DNA from: Basfia succiniciproducens
GTDB taxonomy: Bacteria > Pseudomonadota > Gammaproteobacteria > Enterobacterales > Pasteurellaceae
Direction: 5' to 3'
NCBI RefSeq assembly: GCF_011455875.1
Contig: NZ_CP015031.1
Coordinates: 2,151,405-2,215,404, forward strand
DNA: 64,000 bases
The notes beneath the pieces were generated by a model, which saw only the letters and a program-made list of their open reading frames with translations, had not been told where the DNA came from and made no database searches. This document shows positions 52,414 through 62,148 of the stretch, one piece after another (within the stretch, counting starts at the first letter, position 1; each line of letters starts with the position of its first letter). A program made the translations under genes and the position numbers.

Positions 52414-53805
52414 TTAGCTGTTCACTATTTGTTCTTCATTATCGTCTAAACTGTAATTATTTGTTTTTAAACGCATAAAGTAATCTTTTGTTTCGCTGAC
52501 GATAACCTTACGTAAGCCAATTAAGGCGATTAAGTTAGGGAATGCCATTAAACCGTTTACGATATCCGCCAGAATCCAGATTAAATCAAGTTTAATAAAT
52601 GCACCGCAAGCAACTAAGATAATGAAAGCCGTGCGGTAAAGCTTGATACCTTTGATTCCGACCAAATAAACGAAACAACGTTCGCCGTAATAACACCAGC
52701 CTAAAATAGTGGTAAATGCGAAAAATAATAACCCGACGGTGACAATAGTAGCACCGATATTCGTACCCAAACCTTGGCTGAAAGCGTAGTTGGTTACCGC
52801 CGCGCCCGCCATATCCGAAGATTGCCACGCACCGGTAATGACTAAAACCAAGCCTGTCATTGAACATACGATAATGGTATCAAGGAAGGTTCCCGTCATT
52901 GAAATCAAACCTTGGCGCACCGGTTCTTTGGTATGTGCAGCCGCAGCTGCGATAGGCGCGCTACCTAAACCTGATTCGTTAGAGAAAATACCGCGGGCCA
53001 CACCGGACTGAATAGCTTTCATAACTGTGAAACCCAAAGCACCGCCTAGCGCAGCTTCCGGGTTAAAGGCGCTTTCAATGATCAAGGCAAGTGCTGAAGG
53101 CACTTTATCCGCATTAATTAATAAAATAATCAATGAGGTAGTAACATATAACACCGCCATAAACGGTACAATGTAAGAGGAAACCGCGGCAATGCGTTTT
53201 ACACCGCCTAAAATAATCGCCGCTACAAGAATGGTGATAATTGCCGCACTGATAGTTACGGGAACGCTGAATGTATCGTTCATAGCATGAGTAATGGCAT
53301 TTATTTGCGGAAAGGTACCGATGCCAAAGAATGCTACCAGCACGCCAAAAACGGCAAATAATTTAGCTAACCATTTAATACCAAGCCCACGTTCAATATA
53401 ATACATCGGGCCGCCCGCCATGAAACCGTTTTTATCGCGAACACGGTATTTTACCGCCAGTAAACATTCCGCATATTTGGTGGACATACCAAGTAACGCC
53501 ACTAACCACATCCAGAACATAGCGCCCGGGCCGCCCGCCTGAATCGCTGTGGCTACACCGACAATATTTCCCGTTCCGATTGTTGCGGAAAGTGCGGTAC
53601 ATAAAGCCTGAAATGCGGAAACGTCACCTCTTTGGTGATTGCCTTCCTCTTTTTTGAACATATAAGCGAATGCTCTCGGCAAATGGCGAATTTGCAAAAA
53701 GCCGAGACGTAAAGTCAAATATAAACCTGTACCGGAAAGTAAAATTAAAAGCGGCGGACCCCAAATAAAGGAGTCGATTGATGATAAAATCGTTTCTAAC
53801 GACAT
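52414..53805 (-). CDS. AGCS family sodium:alanine/glycine symporter
   Basis: A 463-residue inner-membrane symporter importing alanine and/or glycine with Na+. About ten helices; family signatures include GTGNIVGVATAIQAGGPGAMFWMWL near residue 75-100 and GVARGIFSNESGLGSAPIAAAAAHT near 270. ACGAGGAATC ribosome site precedes the ATG. It is preceded by a tandem glycine riboswitch, pointing to glycine as substrate or signal. An uptake sequence encodes CTALSATIG. Confidence 0.95.
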   Translation of the reverse strand: MSLETILSSIDSFIWGPPLLILLSGTGLYLTLRLGFLQIRHLPRAFAYMFKKEEGNHQRGDVSAFQALCTALSATIGTGNIVGVATAIQAGGPGAMFWMWLVALLGMSTKYAECLLAVKYRVRDKNGFMAGGPMYYIERGLGIKWLAKLFAVFGVLVAFFGIGTFPQINAITHAMNDTFSVPVTISAAIITILVAAIILGGVKRIAAVSSYIVPFMAVLYVTTSLIILLINADKVPSALALIIESAFNPEAALGGALGFTVMKAIQSGVARGIFSNESGLGSAPIAAAAAHTKEPVRQGLISMTGTFLDTIIVCSMTGLVLVITGAWQSSDMAGAAVTNYAFSQGLGTNIGATIVTVGLLFFAFTTILGWCYYGERCFVYLVGIKGIKLYRTAFIILVACGAFIKLDLIWILADIVNGLMAFPNLIALIGLRKVIVSETKDYFMRLKTNNYSLDDNEEQIVNS

Positions 53806-53907
53806 TATGTTGATTCCTCGTAAACTTCAAAATATACAAGGAGGCGAAAAGAAATGGTGATAAAAAAGCAATACGCTCAAGTGTGAGTGATCAGATTCAA
53901 CCGAATT

Positions 53908-54112
53908 ATCTCTTGCCCCTGTCCTTTTGCCTGAGCGTTTCAAGAAAATCGGTCAAAATTGACCGCACTTTTGCGCCTTCGGCGTCCATTTTGTGCTAAG
54001 CACATTGGATCTCTCCAAGGGTTCGTCCAGTAACAGTCCTTGCAAATTACTTTGCGCCTGAAAGATTTTTCATCGTCGGCGTAGGGTTAATTCCCCACTC
54101 TCCAGCTACCTT
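53908..54112 (-). ncRNA. Tandem glycine riboswitch
   Basis: Two consecutive glycine aptamers on the minus strand upstream of the symporter gene. Aptamer 1: GGAGAG near 54102, CGCCGACGA near 54074, CAGGCG then AAGGACTG. Aptamer 2: TTGGAGAG near 54019, CGCCGAAGG near 53979 and the diagnostic CAGGCAAAAGGACAG at about 53919-53933. The layout matches the gcvT class found upstream of Na+/alanine symporters such as Vibrio cholerae VC1422. Aptamer 2 carries an uptake sequence in its variable arm. The switch mechanism (ON or OFF) cannot be decided; no clear terminator follows. Confidence 0.92.
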
Positions 54113-54142
54113 CATCCGAACTTGACTTTTATGGTGAAAATA

Positions 54143-54192
54143 AAAGTGCGGTAGATTTTAGCATAATTTTTTAAAATCTCAACCGCACTTTT
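54143..54192 (-). terminator. Uptake-sequence dyad after the acetyltransferase gene
   Basis: AAAAGTGCGGT (54143-54153) pairs with ACCGCACTTTT (54182-54192), extended by AGATTTTA/TAAAATCT; on the minus strand it is followed by ATTTTC. The promoter of the symporter transcript appears to lie inside its loop. Confidence 0.75.
54155..54182 (-). promoter_or_regulatory. Candidate promoter of the glycine riboswitch-symporter transcript
   Basis: TTGAGA (54177-54182) and TAAAAT (54155-54160), spacing 16, on the minus strand. Transcription would start near 54148, about 35 bases before the first aptamer. Confidence 0.45.
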
Positions 54193-54214
54193 GCTATGCA
54201 AAATATAGGTAAAT

Positions 54215-54487
54215 TCAGGATTTTTGGTGGTCCCGCCGCCATTTTCTAGCAATGTAACTACAACTCGGTATTAATTCAAGCCGTTTTTCTTTAATCAGCT
54301 GAATTAACGCCTGATAAAGTTTATCCGCTATACCTTGCCCGCGTAAGCTGTCGGATACGTAAGTATGGTTGGCGTTAATTACCCGAGGCGATTGATAGAA
54401 ATAGGTGAGTTTAGCAACTTTTTCACCGGTTTCCGAAAGAATAAAAAATTCGCCTTGTTGTTGATCTTCCGTATGCTGAATTTTCAT
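54215..54487 (-). CDS. Small YjdJ-like GNAT acetyltransferase
   Basis: A 90-residue minimal GNAT protein of the GCN5-related type (COG2388-like). The core ANHTYVSDSLRGQGIADKLYQALIQLIKEK holds the acetyl-CoA loop RGQGIA, followed by LIPSCSYIARKWRRDH with the family cysteine/tyrosine. The ATG at 54487 has AGGAA upstream; a longer frame begins inside yacG. It follows yacG by 16 bases. Confidence 0.85.
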   Translation of the reverse strand: MKIQHTEDQQQGEFFILSETGEKVAKLTYFYQSPRVINANHTYVSDSLRGQGIADKLYQALIQLIKEKRLELIPSCSYIARKWRRDHQKS

Positions 54488-54503
54488 TGAGTTTATTCCT
54501 AAT

Positions 54504-55356
<853 letters not shown>

Positions 55357-55370
55357 TTATTGATTGTTCT

Positions 55371-56087
55371 TCATATTAACATCTTTATAAAAAGAGTCAC
55401 AAGGTTAGCGGTACAGAGAAAAGGCGCGAAGGGAACAAGGCTGATTTTTGTGTGGGCTAGGAGGCGGTTATAAATTAAAGCATAAAATAAGGCTAAAAGG
55501 CAGGCAAGGCTTATCATCAGCGGAATATCCCGCCAGGATAAACCTGCGGATAATGCGCTGATTAGCCAATAATCGCCCTGCCCGAATACTTCTTTTTTGT
55601 AGCAAAGTTTACTTATGTGGTATACAAGATAAAAAATAACAAAAGAAATTACCGCACTTTCAACAACATCTTCCAAAGAATTGGAAATTAGGCGGAAATA
55701 ACTTGCGCCTGACAGAATTAACAGCAACAACTGGCATAAAGCAGGTTCAATGAGCTGATAATGCCAATCGAGTTTGCCGATAATAAACAATAAAACAAGA
55801 TAGCTCATGTAAAAACAAGTGAGCGTTAAGTCTTTTGTCAAGGTTTGTATGATAGAACAAAGTACAATTGAGATCCCGATATAAATCCATTGATTGGCAA
55901 GGGAAAGCGGACTTAATTGACCTGCTTGGTCGGCTTGTTCAATGGTAAAGTGCGGTTGTTTTTGCGGAAATATTTGGTAAAAGGCGTAATAAATATCCTT
56001 ATGCAGTTTTGTTCGAAAATTGCTTAAATAGTAATAAGTTAAGTAACCAATCAAACAAGCGAAAAACACAAGATATAAATTACTCAC
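55371..56087 (-). CDS. pilD: Type IV prepilin peptidase PilD (short form)
   Basis: Membrane aspartic protease that cuts the PilA leader. It is 238 residues with about seven helices; catalytic aspartates are in IIGKLDWHYQLIEP and FGQGDYWLISALSAGL (the FGxGD motif). The N-terminal cytosolic domain with two CxxC motifs that supports methyltransferase activity in most PilD proteins is missing, replaced by a short KQPHF loop. Two uptake sequences lie within (QPHFT, ESAVISF). Start overlaps pilC by four bases. Confidence 0.93.
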   Translation of the reverse strand: MSNLYLVFFACLIGYLTYYYLSNFRTKLHKDIYYAFYQIFPQKQPHFTIEQADQAGQLSPLSLANQWIYIGISIVLCSIIQTLTKDLTLTCFYMSYLVLLFIIGKLDWHYQLIEPALCQLLLLILSGASYFRLISNSLEDVVESAVISFVIFYLVYHISKLCYKKEVFGQGDYWLISALSAGLSWRDIPLMISLACLLALFYALIYNRLLAHTKISLVPFAPFLCTANLVTLFIKMLI

Positions 56088-57301
56088 ATTATATTCCCCA
56101 TATTAAAAATAGGAAGATACATTCCGAGCATAATTACACCAATGATAATGCCGATGAGCAGCATTAGAAAAGGTTCGAGCAATTGGGAAAGCAAATCGAT
56201 TTTGTGATCAAGTTGTTGCTGATAATCGTCGGCAATTTTTTGCAGAATGTTGCTTAGTTGACCGGAACTTTCACCCACCTGCAAAATTTGTTGTGCCTGT
56301 TGAGGAAACAGACGGCTTCCTACGCTGTTAGAAAAGCCGTAACCTTGCTTTATCCAATGTAAAATAGCTTGAACTTCTTCAACTAAGATAAGATCACTGG
56401 GCAAAGCGCCGGTGTTTTGCCATGTTTTGATCTGCGGCAGAAAAGCCTGTAATCCTTGTTGTAGCGGAATACCTGCGTTTAACATTAATTGCAGGCTGCG
56501 ACAGAAATTAATCAGCCTTGCCTGCTGTTTAATGGTACTTATGAGCGGCATTAATGCCATGAGTTGTTGGGTGCATTTATATAACCATATTGAATGACGC
56601 CACTGTTTTTTGATAAATATAAAAGTTAATGTGGTGACACCGGTTATATACCAAATATAATGAGTTAAACTGTGCGATAAAACTAACAAAAATTTAGTGA
56701 TGAACGGGAGATCTTGGTTGTTATCCTGATACATTTCGGCAAATTGAGGTACGATAAATATTAATAGCAATAATGTTAGCGTCGCAGATATAACAAGCAC
56801 CACCAAAGGGTAAAGCAGAATTTTTTGTATTTTTCGTTGTAATGCCAATTGCTGTTGGCGAAAATGAGCAATTTGGCTGCAAACATAACTTAGTTTTCCG
56901 CTCATTTCACCTACTTTAATCAACTGTAACTCTTGGGCTGAGAGATATAATCCTTGCAGTTCAATGGACTTGGAAAAAGCAAAGCCGCGTTCCAATTGCG
57001 ATAATAAATTGCGTAACCACTGATTCAACGGAATCGAACTGCAATTTTGGATAAGAATATGCAGGCTTTCTTTTAAGGGGATTTGAGCATCCAATAATGT
57101 CGCCAGTTGGTTCAGCACATCACAAATTTCTGCATTGCTTACTTTGTACCTAAGTTGCCAATCTTGTTGCAGCTTGATTTCATATAAATTTCGCGCCAGC
57201 AGGTTTTGTTTTGCCTGAATGTCCGATTCCGCCAGAATAAAGCCTGATTGGGTTTGTTTTAGCCGATTGAGCGCTTTCCAGCGATAGCGTTTTAATGTCA
57301 T
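56084..57301 (-). CDS. pilC: Type IV pilus inner-membrane platform protein PilC
   Basis: Inner-membrane assembly platform for the competence pilus/pseudopilus. The 405-residue protein contains two GspF-type domains, each ending in membrane helices; characteristic stretches are LATLLDAQIPLKESLHIL, VGEMSGKLSYVCSQIAHF and VGESSGQLSNILQKIADDYQQQLD. Overlaps both pilB and pilD by four bases. Needed with pilB for DNA uptake in Haemophilus. Confidence 0.95.
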   Translation of the reverse strand: MTLKRYRWKALNRLKQTQSGFILAESDIQAKQNLLARNLYEIKLQQDWQLRYKVSNAEICDVLNQLATLLDAQIPLKESLHILIQNCSSIPLNQWLRNLLSQLERGFAFSKSIELQGLYLSAQELQLIKVGEMSGKLSYVCSQIAHFRQQQLALQRKIQKILLYPLVVLVISATLTLLLLIFIVPQFAEMYQDNNQDLPFITKFLLVLSHSLTHYIWYITGVTTLTFIFIKKQWRHSIWLYKCTQQLMALMPLISTIKQQARLINFCRSLQLMLNAGIPLQQGLQAFLPQIKTWQNTGALPSDLILVEEVQAILHWIKQGYGFSNSVGSRLFPQQAQQILQVGESSGQLSNILQKIADDYQQQLDHKIDLLSQLLEPFLMLLIGIIIGVIMLGMYLPIFNMGNIM

Positions 57302-58698
57302 TTTTCACTTCCTAATACGCGCAATAATTCCTGCTTATCGGTAATTTGTTGTTGTACTTTGTTTTTTGCCGCCTGATAAAGGGAAGGAAAATCCGTAACA
57401 TATTGCCATTTCTGAGCTTGCCACCAGGGATGAAGAAACTGATAAATGCCGATACGTCCTCGGTAACCTTGATGACAGTCGCAGTTGATAAAACTTTTGG
57501 AAAATTGACCGCACTTTTGGCAACGCTTTCGCACTAAGCGTTGGGCGATAATAAGGAGCAGGCTATTATCGATTTCATGCTGTTTAATTCCCAGTTGCAA
57601 TAAGCGTGAAATTGCGGAGTAAGCATCGTTAGTATGCAAGGTGGATAGAACCAAATGCCCGGTTTGCGCTGCACGTAATGCCATTTGAGCACTTTCATCA
57701 TCACGGATTTCACCTAGCATAATGACATCCGGATCCTGACGTAGAAATGTGCGCAGCAGTCGGCTGAAACTCAAGCCTATTTGAGGCTGTATTTGGGTTT
57801 GAATAATCCCTTCAAGTTCAATTTCAATGGGATCTTCCGCCGTCATTATATGTTTTGAGGCGCTATTAAGCCATTGCAGCGCCGTATAAAGGGTGATACT
57901 TTTCCCGCTACCGGTCGGGCCGGTCACTAAAATTAACCCTTGCGGCTGATTAAGTGCTTGTTCGAGTTTTTGTTGTTGCGCAGGCTCCATACCAAGTTGT
58001 TCAAAGCTGAAATCCACCGGTTTATTTTGCTGTAAACGCAGCACGATTTTTTCACCGTTTCTGGTGGCAAGGGTCGATATACGAAAATCCAGGGTTTCGG
58101 CGAAGGTGGTTTTGAAATCAAAACGTCCGTCTTGCGGTAAGCGGGTTTCGCTGATATCTAATTTTGCCAACAGTTTTAATCTTGAAATAATGCGCCCTGC
58201 TAAAGAAAGATTAACGGGTGTTTGTTGTTGCAACACACCGTCGATTCTGAAACGAATTCGAAGCTGGTTTTTTTGCGGCTCGAAATGAATATCGGAGGCA
58301 TTTTTACTTAGGGCGCTCTCAAAAATATTATTTAATAAACGGATAATAGGTTCGTCGGTATTTTTATTTTCCTTATTTTGAGAGAGGCTTTCCGTATAAA
58401 TCAATGATGTTTCTTCAATACTTAATGATTGCGGTTCATCCGGTTGCAATAATGATTTTAAGGTTTCGTTACTGACTAATACGGGTTCAACAATTTTGCC
58501 GGTTAAAAAGGAAAAGGTTTCGCAAGCGGCGATATTTTCTACATTATCAATGGCAAGCCATAGTTTTTGCTCTTCCTCTTTGATGGGTACGGCAAGATAG
58601 CGTAACAATACATGTTGCTGCTGTTGATTGCGTTGCCACAATTCGTGATCAATCATGTATTGTTCGCCATTGCCGGCAATGATTTTAATTGATTGCAT
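57298..58698 (-). CDS. pilB: Type IV pilus assembly ATPase PilB
   Basis: Hexameric cytosolic ATPase that powers pilus extension. 466 residues from the ATG at 58698 (QSIKIIAGNGEQY), shorter than typical PilB (about 560) at the N-terminus. Motifs: Walker A GPTGSGKSITLY, Asp box TAEDPIEIELEG, Walker B DPDVIMLGEIRDDESA, His box AAQTGHLVLSTLHTNDA, and a zinc site RCQKCG...NCDC. An uptake sequence encodes QKCGQF. A longer frame to 58863 overlaps pilA and is not used. Confidence 0.95.
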   Translation of the reverse strand: MQSIKIIAGNGEQYMIDHELWQRNQQQQHVLLRYLAVPIKEEEQKLWLAIDNVENIAACETFSFLTGKIVEPVLVSNETLKSLLQPDEPQSLSIEETSLIYTESLSQNKENKNTDEPIIRLLNNIFESALSKNASDIHFEPQKNQLRIRFRIDGVLQQQTPVNLSLAGRIISRLKLLAKLDISETRLPQDGRFDFKTTFAETLDFRISTLATRNGEKIVLRLQQNKPVDFSFEQLGMEPAQQQKLEQALNQPQGLILVTGPTGSGKSITLYTALQWLNSASKHIMTAEDPIEIELEGIIQTQIQPQIGLSFSRLLRTFLRQDPDVIMLGEIRDDESAQMALRAAQTGHLVLSTLHTNDAYSAISRLLQLGIKQHEIDNSLLLIIAQRLVRKRCQKCGQFSKSFINCDCHQGYRGRIGIYQFLHPWWQAQKWQYVTDFPSLYQAAKNKVQQQITDKQELLRVLGSEK

Positions 58699-58711
58699 TA
58701 GTCGGACACCG

Positions 58712-59164
58712 CTATTCTTTATTATCACAAAAACCTGCCGGGAAAATATCTTTAGGCGTGCAGGTTGTCGTCCAACTGATACCTTCCGAAGCATTACCGG
58801 TAGCTTTGGTCGAATAACTGACACCGGATAAACTGCCTTTACCGGTAACGGAAATCGTACCACTGCTCACGGTGACGGCATCAACGTATTTCCCTTTTGT
58901 TTTCGCCGGTTCGGCAATACCGTTGGCACCGCTTGAGCAGTCTTTTTCACCGCCTTTTTCATAAATACATAATTCCACATCGGCTTTATAGGGTGCGCCC
59001 GCCTGCAATAATTCGGAAATTGCCGCCCGTTTGGTGTAATTTTGATAAGAGGGAATTGCAATAGTAGCGAGAATGGCAATAATAGCGATAACAATCATTA
59101 ATTCAATCAGTGTAAAACCTTTGCGAATGGCAGGGTACTGAGATAAAGTGCGGTAATTTTTCAT
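58712..59164 (-). CDS. pilA: Type IV pilin PilA
   Basis: Major pilin, 150 residues. A 16-residue basic leader ends in KG; PilD cuts before [22 protein letters not shown], which has glutamate at +5. The C-terminal disulfide loop is [12 protein letters not shown]. It heads the pilABCD operon of the competence regulon and has a CRP-S-like site upstream. An uptake sequence overlaps codons 2-7 of the leader. Confidence 0.97.
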   Translation of the reverse strand: MKNYRTLSQYPAIRKGFTLIELMIVIAIIAILATIAIPSYQNYTKRAAISELLQAGAPYKADVELCIYEKGGEKDCSSGANGIAEPAKTKGKYVDAVTVSSGTISVTGKGSLSGVSYSTKATGNASEGISWTTTCTPKDIFPAGFCDNKE

Positions 59165-59238
59165 GAATTTTCCTTATGTTAGAGAGAATAGTATTAACAT
59201 CTAATAAAAGAAAAATGTGAGCAAATTTTTTCATTTTA

Positions 59239-59260
59239 ATTCTCGAGCAGGATCGCAAAA
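59239..59260 (-). promoter_or_regulatory. CRP-S type competence site before pilA
   Basis: On the minus strand TTTTGCGATC followed by CTGCTCGAGAAT. The first half is a perfect TGCGATC, the half-site that defines Sxy-dependent CRP-S sites in Haemophilus; the second half matches GATCGCA at four of seven positions. It is 75 bases before the pilA start. This fits control of pilABCD by CRP with Sxy. Confidence 0.65.
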
Positions 59261-59267
59261 ATAAAAA

Positions 59268-59840
59268 ATGATGACAGTAAAACATCCAATAAAAATTAAA
59301 AACGGTTGGCTAAGCGGAGTAAGAAAAATTATTTCGCCCCATTTCGACTCACGTCCGTCGCAAGCGGATATTTCCCTCTTAGTTATTCATTATATTAGTC
59401 TACCGCCCGAACAGTTTGGCGGCGGTTATATTGAGGATTTTTTCCAAGGAAAATTAAATCCGGAAACTCATCCTTATTTCCAGACTATTTACCAAATCAG
59501 GGTTTCGGCTCATTGTTTAATTGGACGGGACGGGCGGGTCACTCAGTTTGTCAGCTTTAATGATCGGGCTTGGCACGCGGGCGAATCCTGCTTTCAAGGG
59601 AGGGAAAAATGCAATGATTATGCTATCGGTATTGAACTGGAAGGGAGTAATGAACAGCCTTTTACCGAAGTACAGTATCAACGTTTAGCGGAGTTAACGA
59701 ACATCATTCGACATTATTACCCGAAAATAACCGAAGATCGTATTGTGGGACATTGTGATGTTGCGCCGGGGCGAAAGATTGACCCCGGTCAGTATTTTGA
59801 ATGGACAAAATATTTCGATTTACTGAAAGAAAGCCAATAA
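59268..59840 (+). CDS. ampD: 1,6-anhydro-N-acetylmuramyl-L-alanine amidase AmpD
   Basis: Cytosolic zinc amidase that recycles peptidoglycan fragments and so keeps AmpC/AmpR signalling low. The 190-residue protein has zinc ligands in SLLVIHYISLPPEQFGGG, the central DRAWHAGES and HCDVAPGRKIDPG. Divergent from pilA as in H. influenzae. Works downstream of lytic transglycosylases such as MltC. Confidence 0.95.
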   Translation: MMTVKHPIKIKNGWLSGVRKIISPHFDSRPSQADISLLVIHYISLPPEQFGGGYIEDFFQGKLNPETHPYFQTIYQIRVSAHCLIGRDGRVTQFVSFNDRAWHAGESCFQGREKCNDYAIGIELEGSNEQPFTEVQYQRLAELTNIIRHYYPKITEDRIVGHCDVAPGRKIDPGQYFEWTKYFDLLKESQ

Positions 59841-59977
59841 ATATTTTTTCTGCTCGCATCATTTTAAATAGAAGCTACTGATTTAAAACATCTATAAGCG
59901 CTAGCGGTTTGCAGAAAAGTGTGCCACAATAAACTAACCTTATCGCACCGCTTGCATTATGGTTTAAGGAGCTCAAG

Positions 59978-60448
59978 ATGAAAAAATCAGTTTTGTTATT
60001 TATTGCTGCATCAATGCTTGTTGCTTGTTCAACAGGCAGTATTAGCCAGCGAACATTACCAGCGGATCCGTTGCTGCCGCCATCTTTAGTACAACCAGGT
60101 TTTGTAAGAATGCCGCATAATTTGCATTATTATGCAGATATCAATTCGGTGTGGGTGGATTCGGACAGTAAAAATATGATTCATTTTGATGCGGTGATTA
60201 ATTTGCGAAAAGGTCCTCATGTTTATAGCGACCGCGATAAAATCGCAAAATCTATGCGTCAGGCGAAAGTGGTCAATTGCGATACCATGAAACTAACTCA
60301 TTTAAAAACCGATTATTATTCCGAATTCTGGGGAACCGGCGATCCCGTTACGCCGGAACATCAAAAAATGAGAACGGTGGATTTACGTAAAGGCTCGTCA
60401 CTTTATACCTTAGCCCAAGTGCTTTGTATCAATTTATACAGAAAATAA
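59978..60448 (+). CDS. Protein E-like surface lipoprotein
   Basis: A 156-residue lipoprotein (signal ending MLVACS) homologous by eye to Haemophilus influenzae Protein E, an adhesin binding vitronectin, laminin and epithelial cells. Matching stretches: YYADINSVWVDSDSKNMIHFDAVINLRKGPHVY, and TDYYSEFWGTG. The cysteine pair (VNCDTMKL, VLCINLY) fits the disulfide of Protein E. AAGGAG ribosome site. Function in this organism is inferred. Confidence 0.85.
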   Translation: MKKSVLLFIAASMLVACSTGSISQRTLPADPLLPPSLVQPGFVRMPHNLHYYADINSVWVDSDSKNMIHFDAVINLRKGPHVYSDRDKIAKSMRQAKVVNCDTMKLTHLKTDYYSEFWGTGDPVTPEHQKMRTVDLRKGSSLYTLAQVLCINLYRK

Positions 60449-60462
60449 TTGAATTATAAGTA

Positions 60463-60505
60463 AAAAACTGCGGTCGAAATTTTTAAAATTTCGACCGCAG
60501 TTTTT
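60463..60505. terminator. Variant uptake-sequence dyad between Protein E gene and era
   Basis: AAAAACTGCGGTCGAAATTTT (60463-60483 side) is followed by its inverse; both arms carry C for G in the uptake core. A perfect palindrome of about 20 bp per arm between convergent genes. Confidence 0.85.
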
Positions 60506-60522
60506 CAGAAAAGAGTAACGGA

Positions 60523-61476
60523 TTAATATTCTTCCATATAACCCAGGCTGCGTAAGGCTCGTTCGTCATCCGCCCAGCCGGATTTCACTTTAACCCATAA
60601 TTCAAGATGTACTTTATTATCAAACAAACGTTCCATATCTGCGCGGGCTTCAATGCCGACGGTTTTAATTTTCTGACCGCCTTGTCCGATAACCATTTTC
60701 TTTTGGCCTTCCCGTTCGACGAGGATTAATCCGTTAATTTCGTAAGTACCGCGCTCGTTCATTTTAAATTGTTCGATTTCGACGGTAACCGAATAAGGCA
60801 GTTCTTCGCCCATAAAGCGCATAAGTTTTTCACGGATAATTTCCGACGCCATAAAACGTTGCGAGCGATCGGTAACATAATCTTCCGGGAAATGGTGAAC
60901 GCCTTTACGCAAAGACTGACGAACCACTTTTTGTAGATTATGTACGTTATTGCCGCGTTGTGCGGAAATAGGGATAATTTCTTTAAAATTGAATTTACCG
61001 CTTAATTCGGTGATGAACGGCAAGAGTTCATCTTTATTTTTGATATTATCTATTTTGTTGATTGCCAATACTACAGGCGCTTTTGAGGCCCGTAATTTAT
61101 TGAGCACCATTTCGTCGTCCGCATTCCAGTGAGTACCGTCCACAACGAAGATAATTAAATCTACATCGCTGATTGCGCTGCTTGCCGCACGGTTCATTAA
61201 GCGGTTAATGGCGCGTTTTTCTTCAATGTGCAACCCCGGCGTATCCACATAAATGGCTTGATAAGGGCCTTCGGTATGAATTCCGACGATGCGGTGTCTG
61301 GTGGTTTGCGCTTTACGCGAAGTAATTGAAATTTTTTGTCCTAAAATTTTGTTCAGTAGGGTCGATTTGCCTACATTCGGACGACCGACGATAGCAACGA
61401 AGCCACAATAGGTTTCTTGCTCGGCGGCAGTTGTTTCATTGTGTTGTACAATGTTTTCCGGTTTTGTTTCTGTCAT
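60523..61476 (-). CDS. era: GTPase Era
   Basis: Ribosome-assembly GTPase acting at 16S rRNA maturation. 317 residues: G1 [13 protein letters not shown], switch region [10 protein letters not shown]3 DTPGLH, G4 NKIDN, and the C-terminal KH domain with [17 protein letters not shown] 24-residue Asn/Glu-rich N-terminal extension precedes the G domain. Overlaps rnc by four bases, as in E. coli. Confidence 0.97.
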   Translation of the reverse strand: MTETKPENIVQHNETTAAEQETYCGFVAIVGRPNVGKSTLLNKILGQKISITSRKAQTTRHRIVGIHTEGPYQAIYVDTPGLHIEEKRAINRLMNRAASSAISDVDLIIFVVDGTHWNADDEMVLNKLRASKAPVVLAINKIDNIKNKDELLPFITELSGKFNFKEIIPISAQRGNNVHNLQKVVRQSLRKGVHHFPEDYVTDRSQRFMASEIIREKLMRFMGEELPYSVTVEIEQFKMNERGTYEINGLILVEREGQKKMVIGQGGQKIKTVGIEARADMERLFDNKVHLELWVKVKSGWADDERALRSLGYMEEY

Positions 61477-62147
61477 TTGATTTCCAATGCTGTCAAAATT
61501 TGTTCTGCGGCGGCTTGTTCCGCTTTACGGCGGCTACTGCCGACGCCGATAAACGTGTGGTCAAGGTTCGGCACATGGCATTCTATAGTAAAGGTTTGGC
61601 AGTGTGCTTCCCCTTTTATGTCTTTTACATCGTAAGTCGGTAGTGCTAAACGGTGACCTTGTAAATATTCCTGTAATCTTGTTTTCGGGTCTTTTTGGTT
61701 TTCGCCGGGTTTGATTTCCCGTAATAATTTTTCATACCAATGTAAGGTAATTTGTGTAGCGCTGACTAAACTGCTGTCTAGCGATATCGCGCCGATAATA
61801 GCTTCGACACAGTCCGCCAGAATTGATTCGCGACGGAAACCGCCGCTTTTCAGTTCGCCATGTCCAAGCGCCATATATTCACCGAGTTTAAACTGGCGGG
61901 CCAGAATTGCCAATGTAGGCTCTCTGACAAGGGTTGCGCGCATACGGCTCAATTCCCCTTCATTACATTTAGGAAATTGATGATATAAGGCGTCGGCAAT
62001 CGTGTAATTCAAAATCGCATCGCCTAAAAATTCAAGGCGTTCGTTATGTTTGGTGGCGGCACTACGGTGCGTTAACGCTTGTTTTAGCAACGTAATATCT
62101 TTAAATTCATAACTTATCTGACGTTGTAATCTATCTAAATGGTTCAT
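61473..62147 (-). CDS. rnc: Ribonuclease III
   Basis: Cuts double-stranded RNA, including rRNA precursors. 224 residues with the catalytic signature [20 protein letters not shown] near residues 37-56, the second acidic site [10 protein letters not shown] near 115, and a C-terminal dsRNA-binding domain ([38 protein letters not shown]). One base separates it from the signal-peptidase paralogue upstream. Confidence 0.97.
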   Translation of the reverse strand: MNHLDRLQRQISYEFKDITLLKQALTHRSAATKHNERLEFLGDAILNYTIADALYHQFPKCNEGELSRMRATLVREPTLAILARQFKLGEYMALGHGELKSGGFRRESILADCVEAIIGAISLDSSLVSATQITLHWYEKLLREIKPGENQKDPKTRLQEYLQGHRLALPTYDVKDIKGEAHCQTFTIECHVPNLDHTFIGVGSSRRKAEQAAAEQILTALEIK

Positions 62148-62148
62148 A

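Noticed and set aside
53908..54112. Terminator cluster upstream of the symporter
   Set aside because: The pattern of GGAGAG, CGCCGA and CAGGCAAAAGGACAG, twice in order, identifies glycine aptamers instead.
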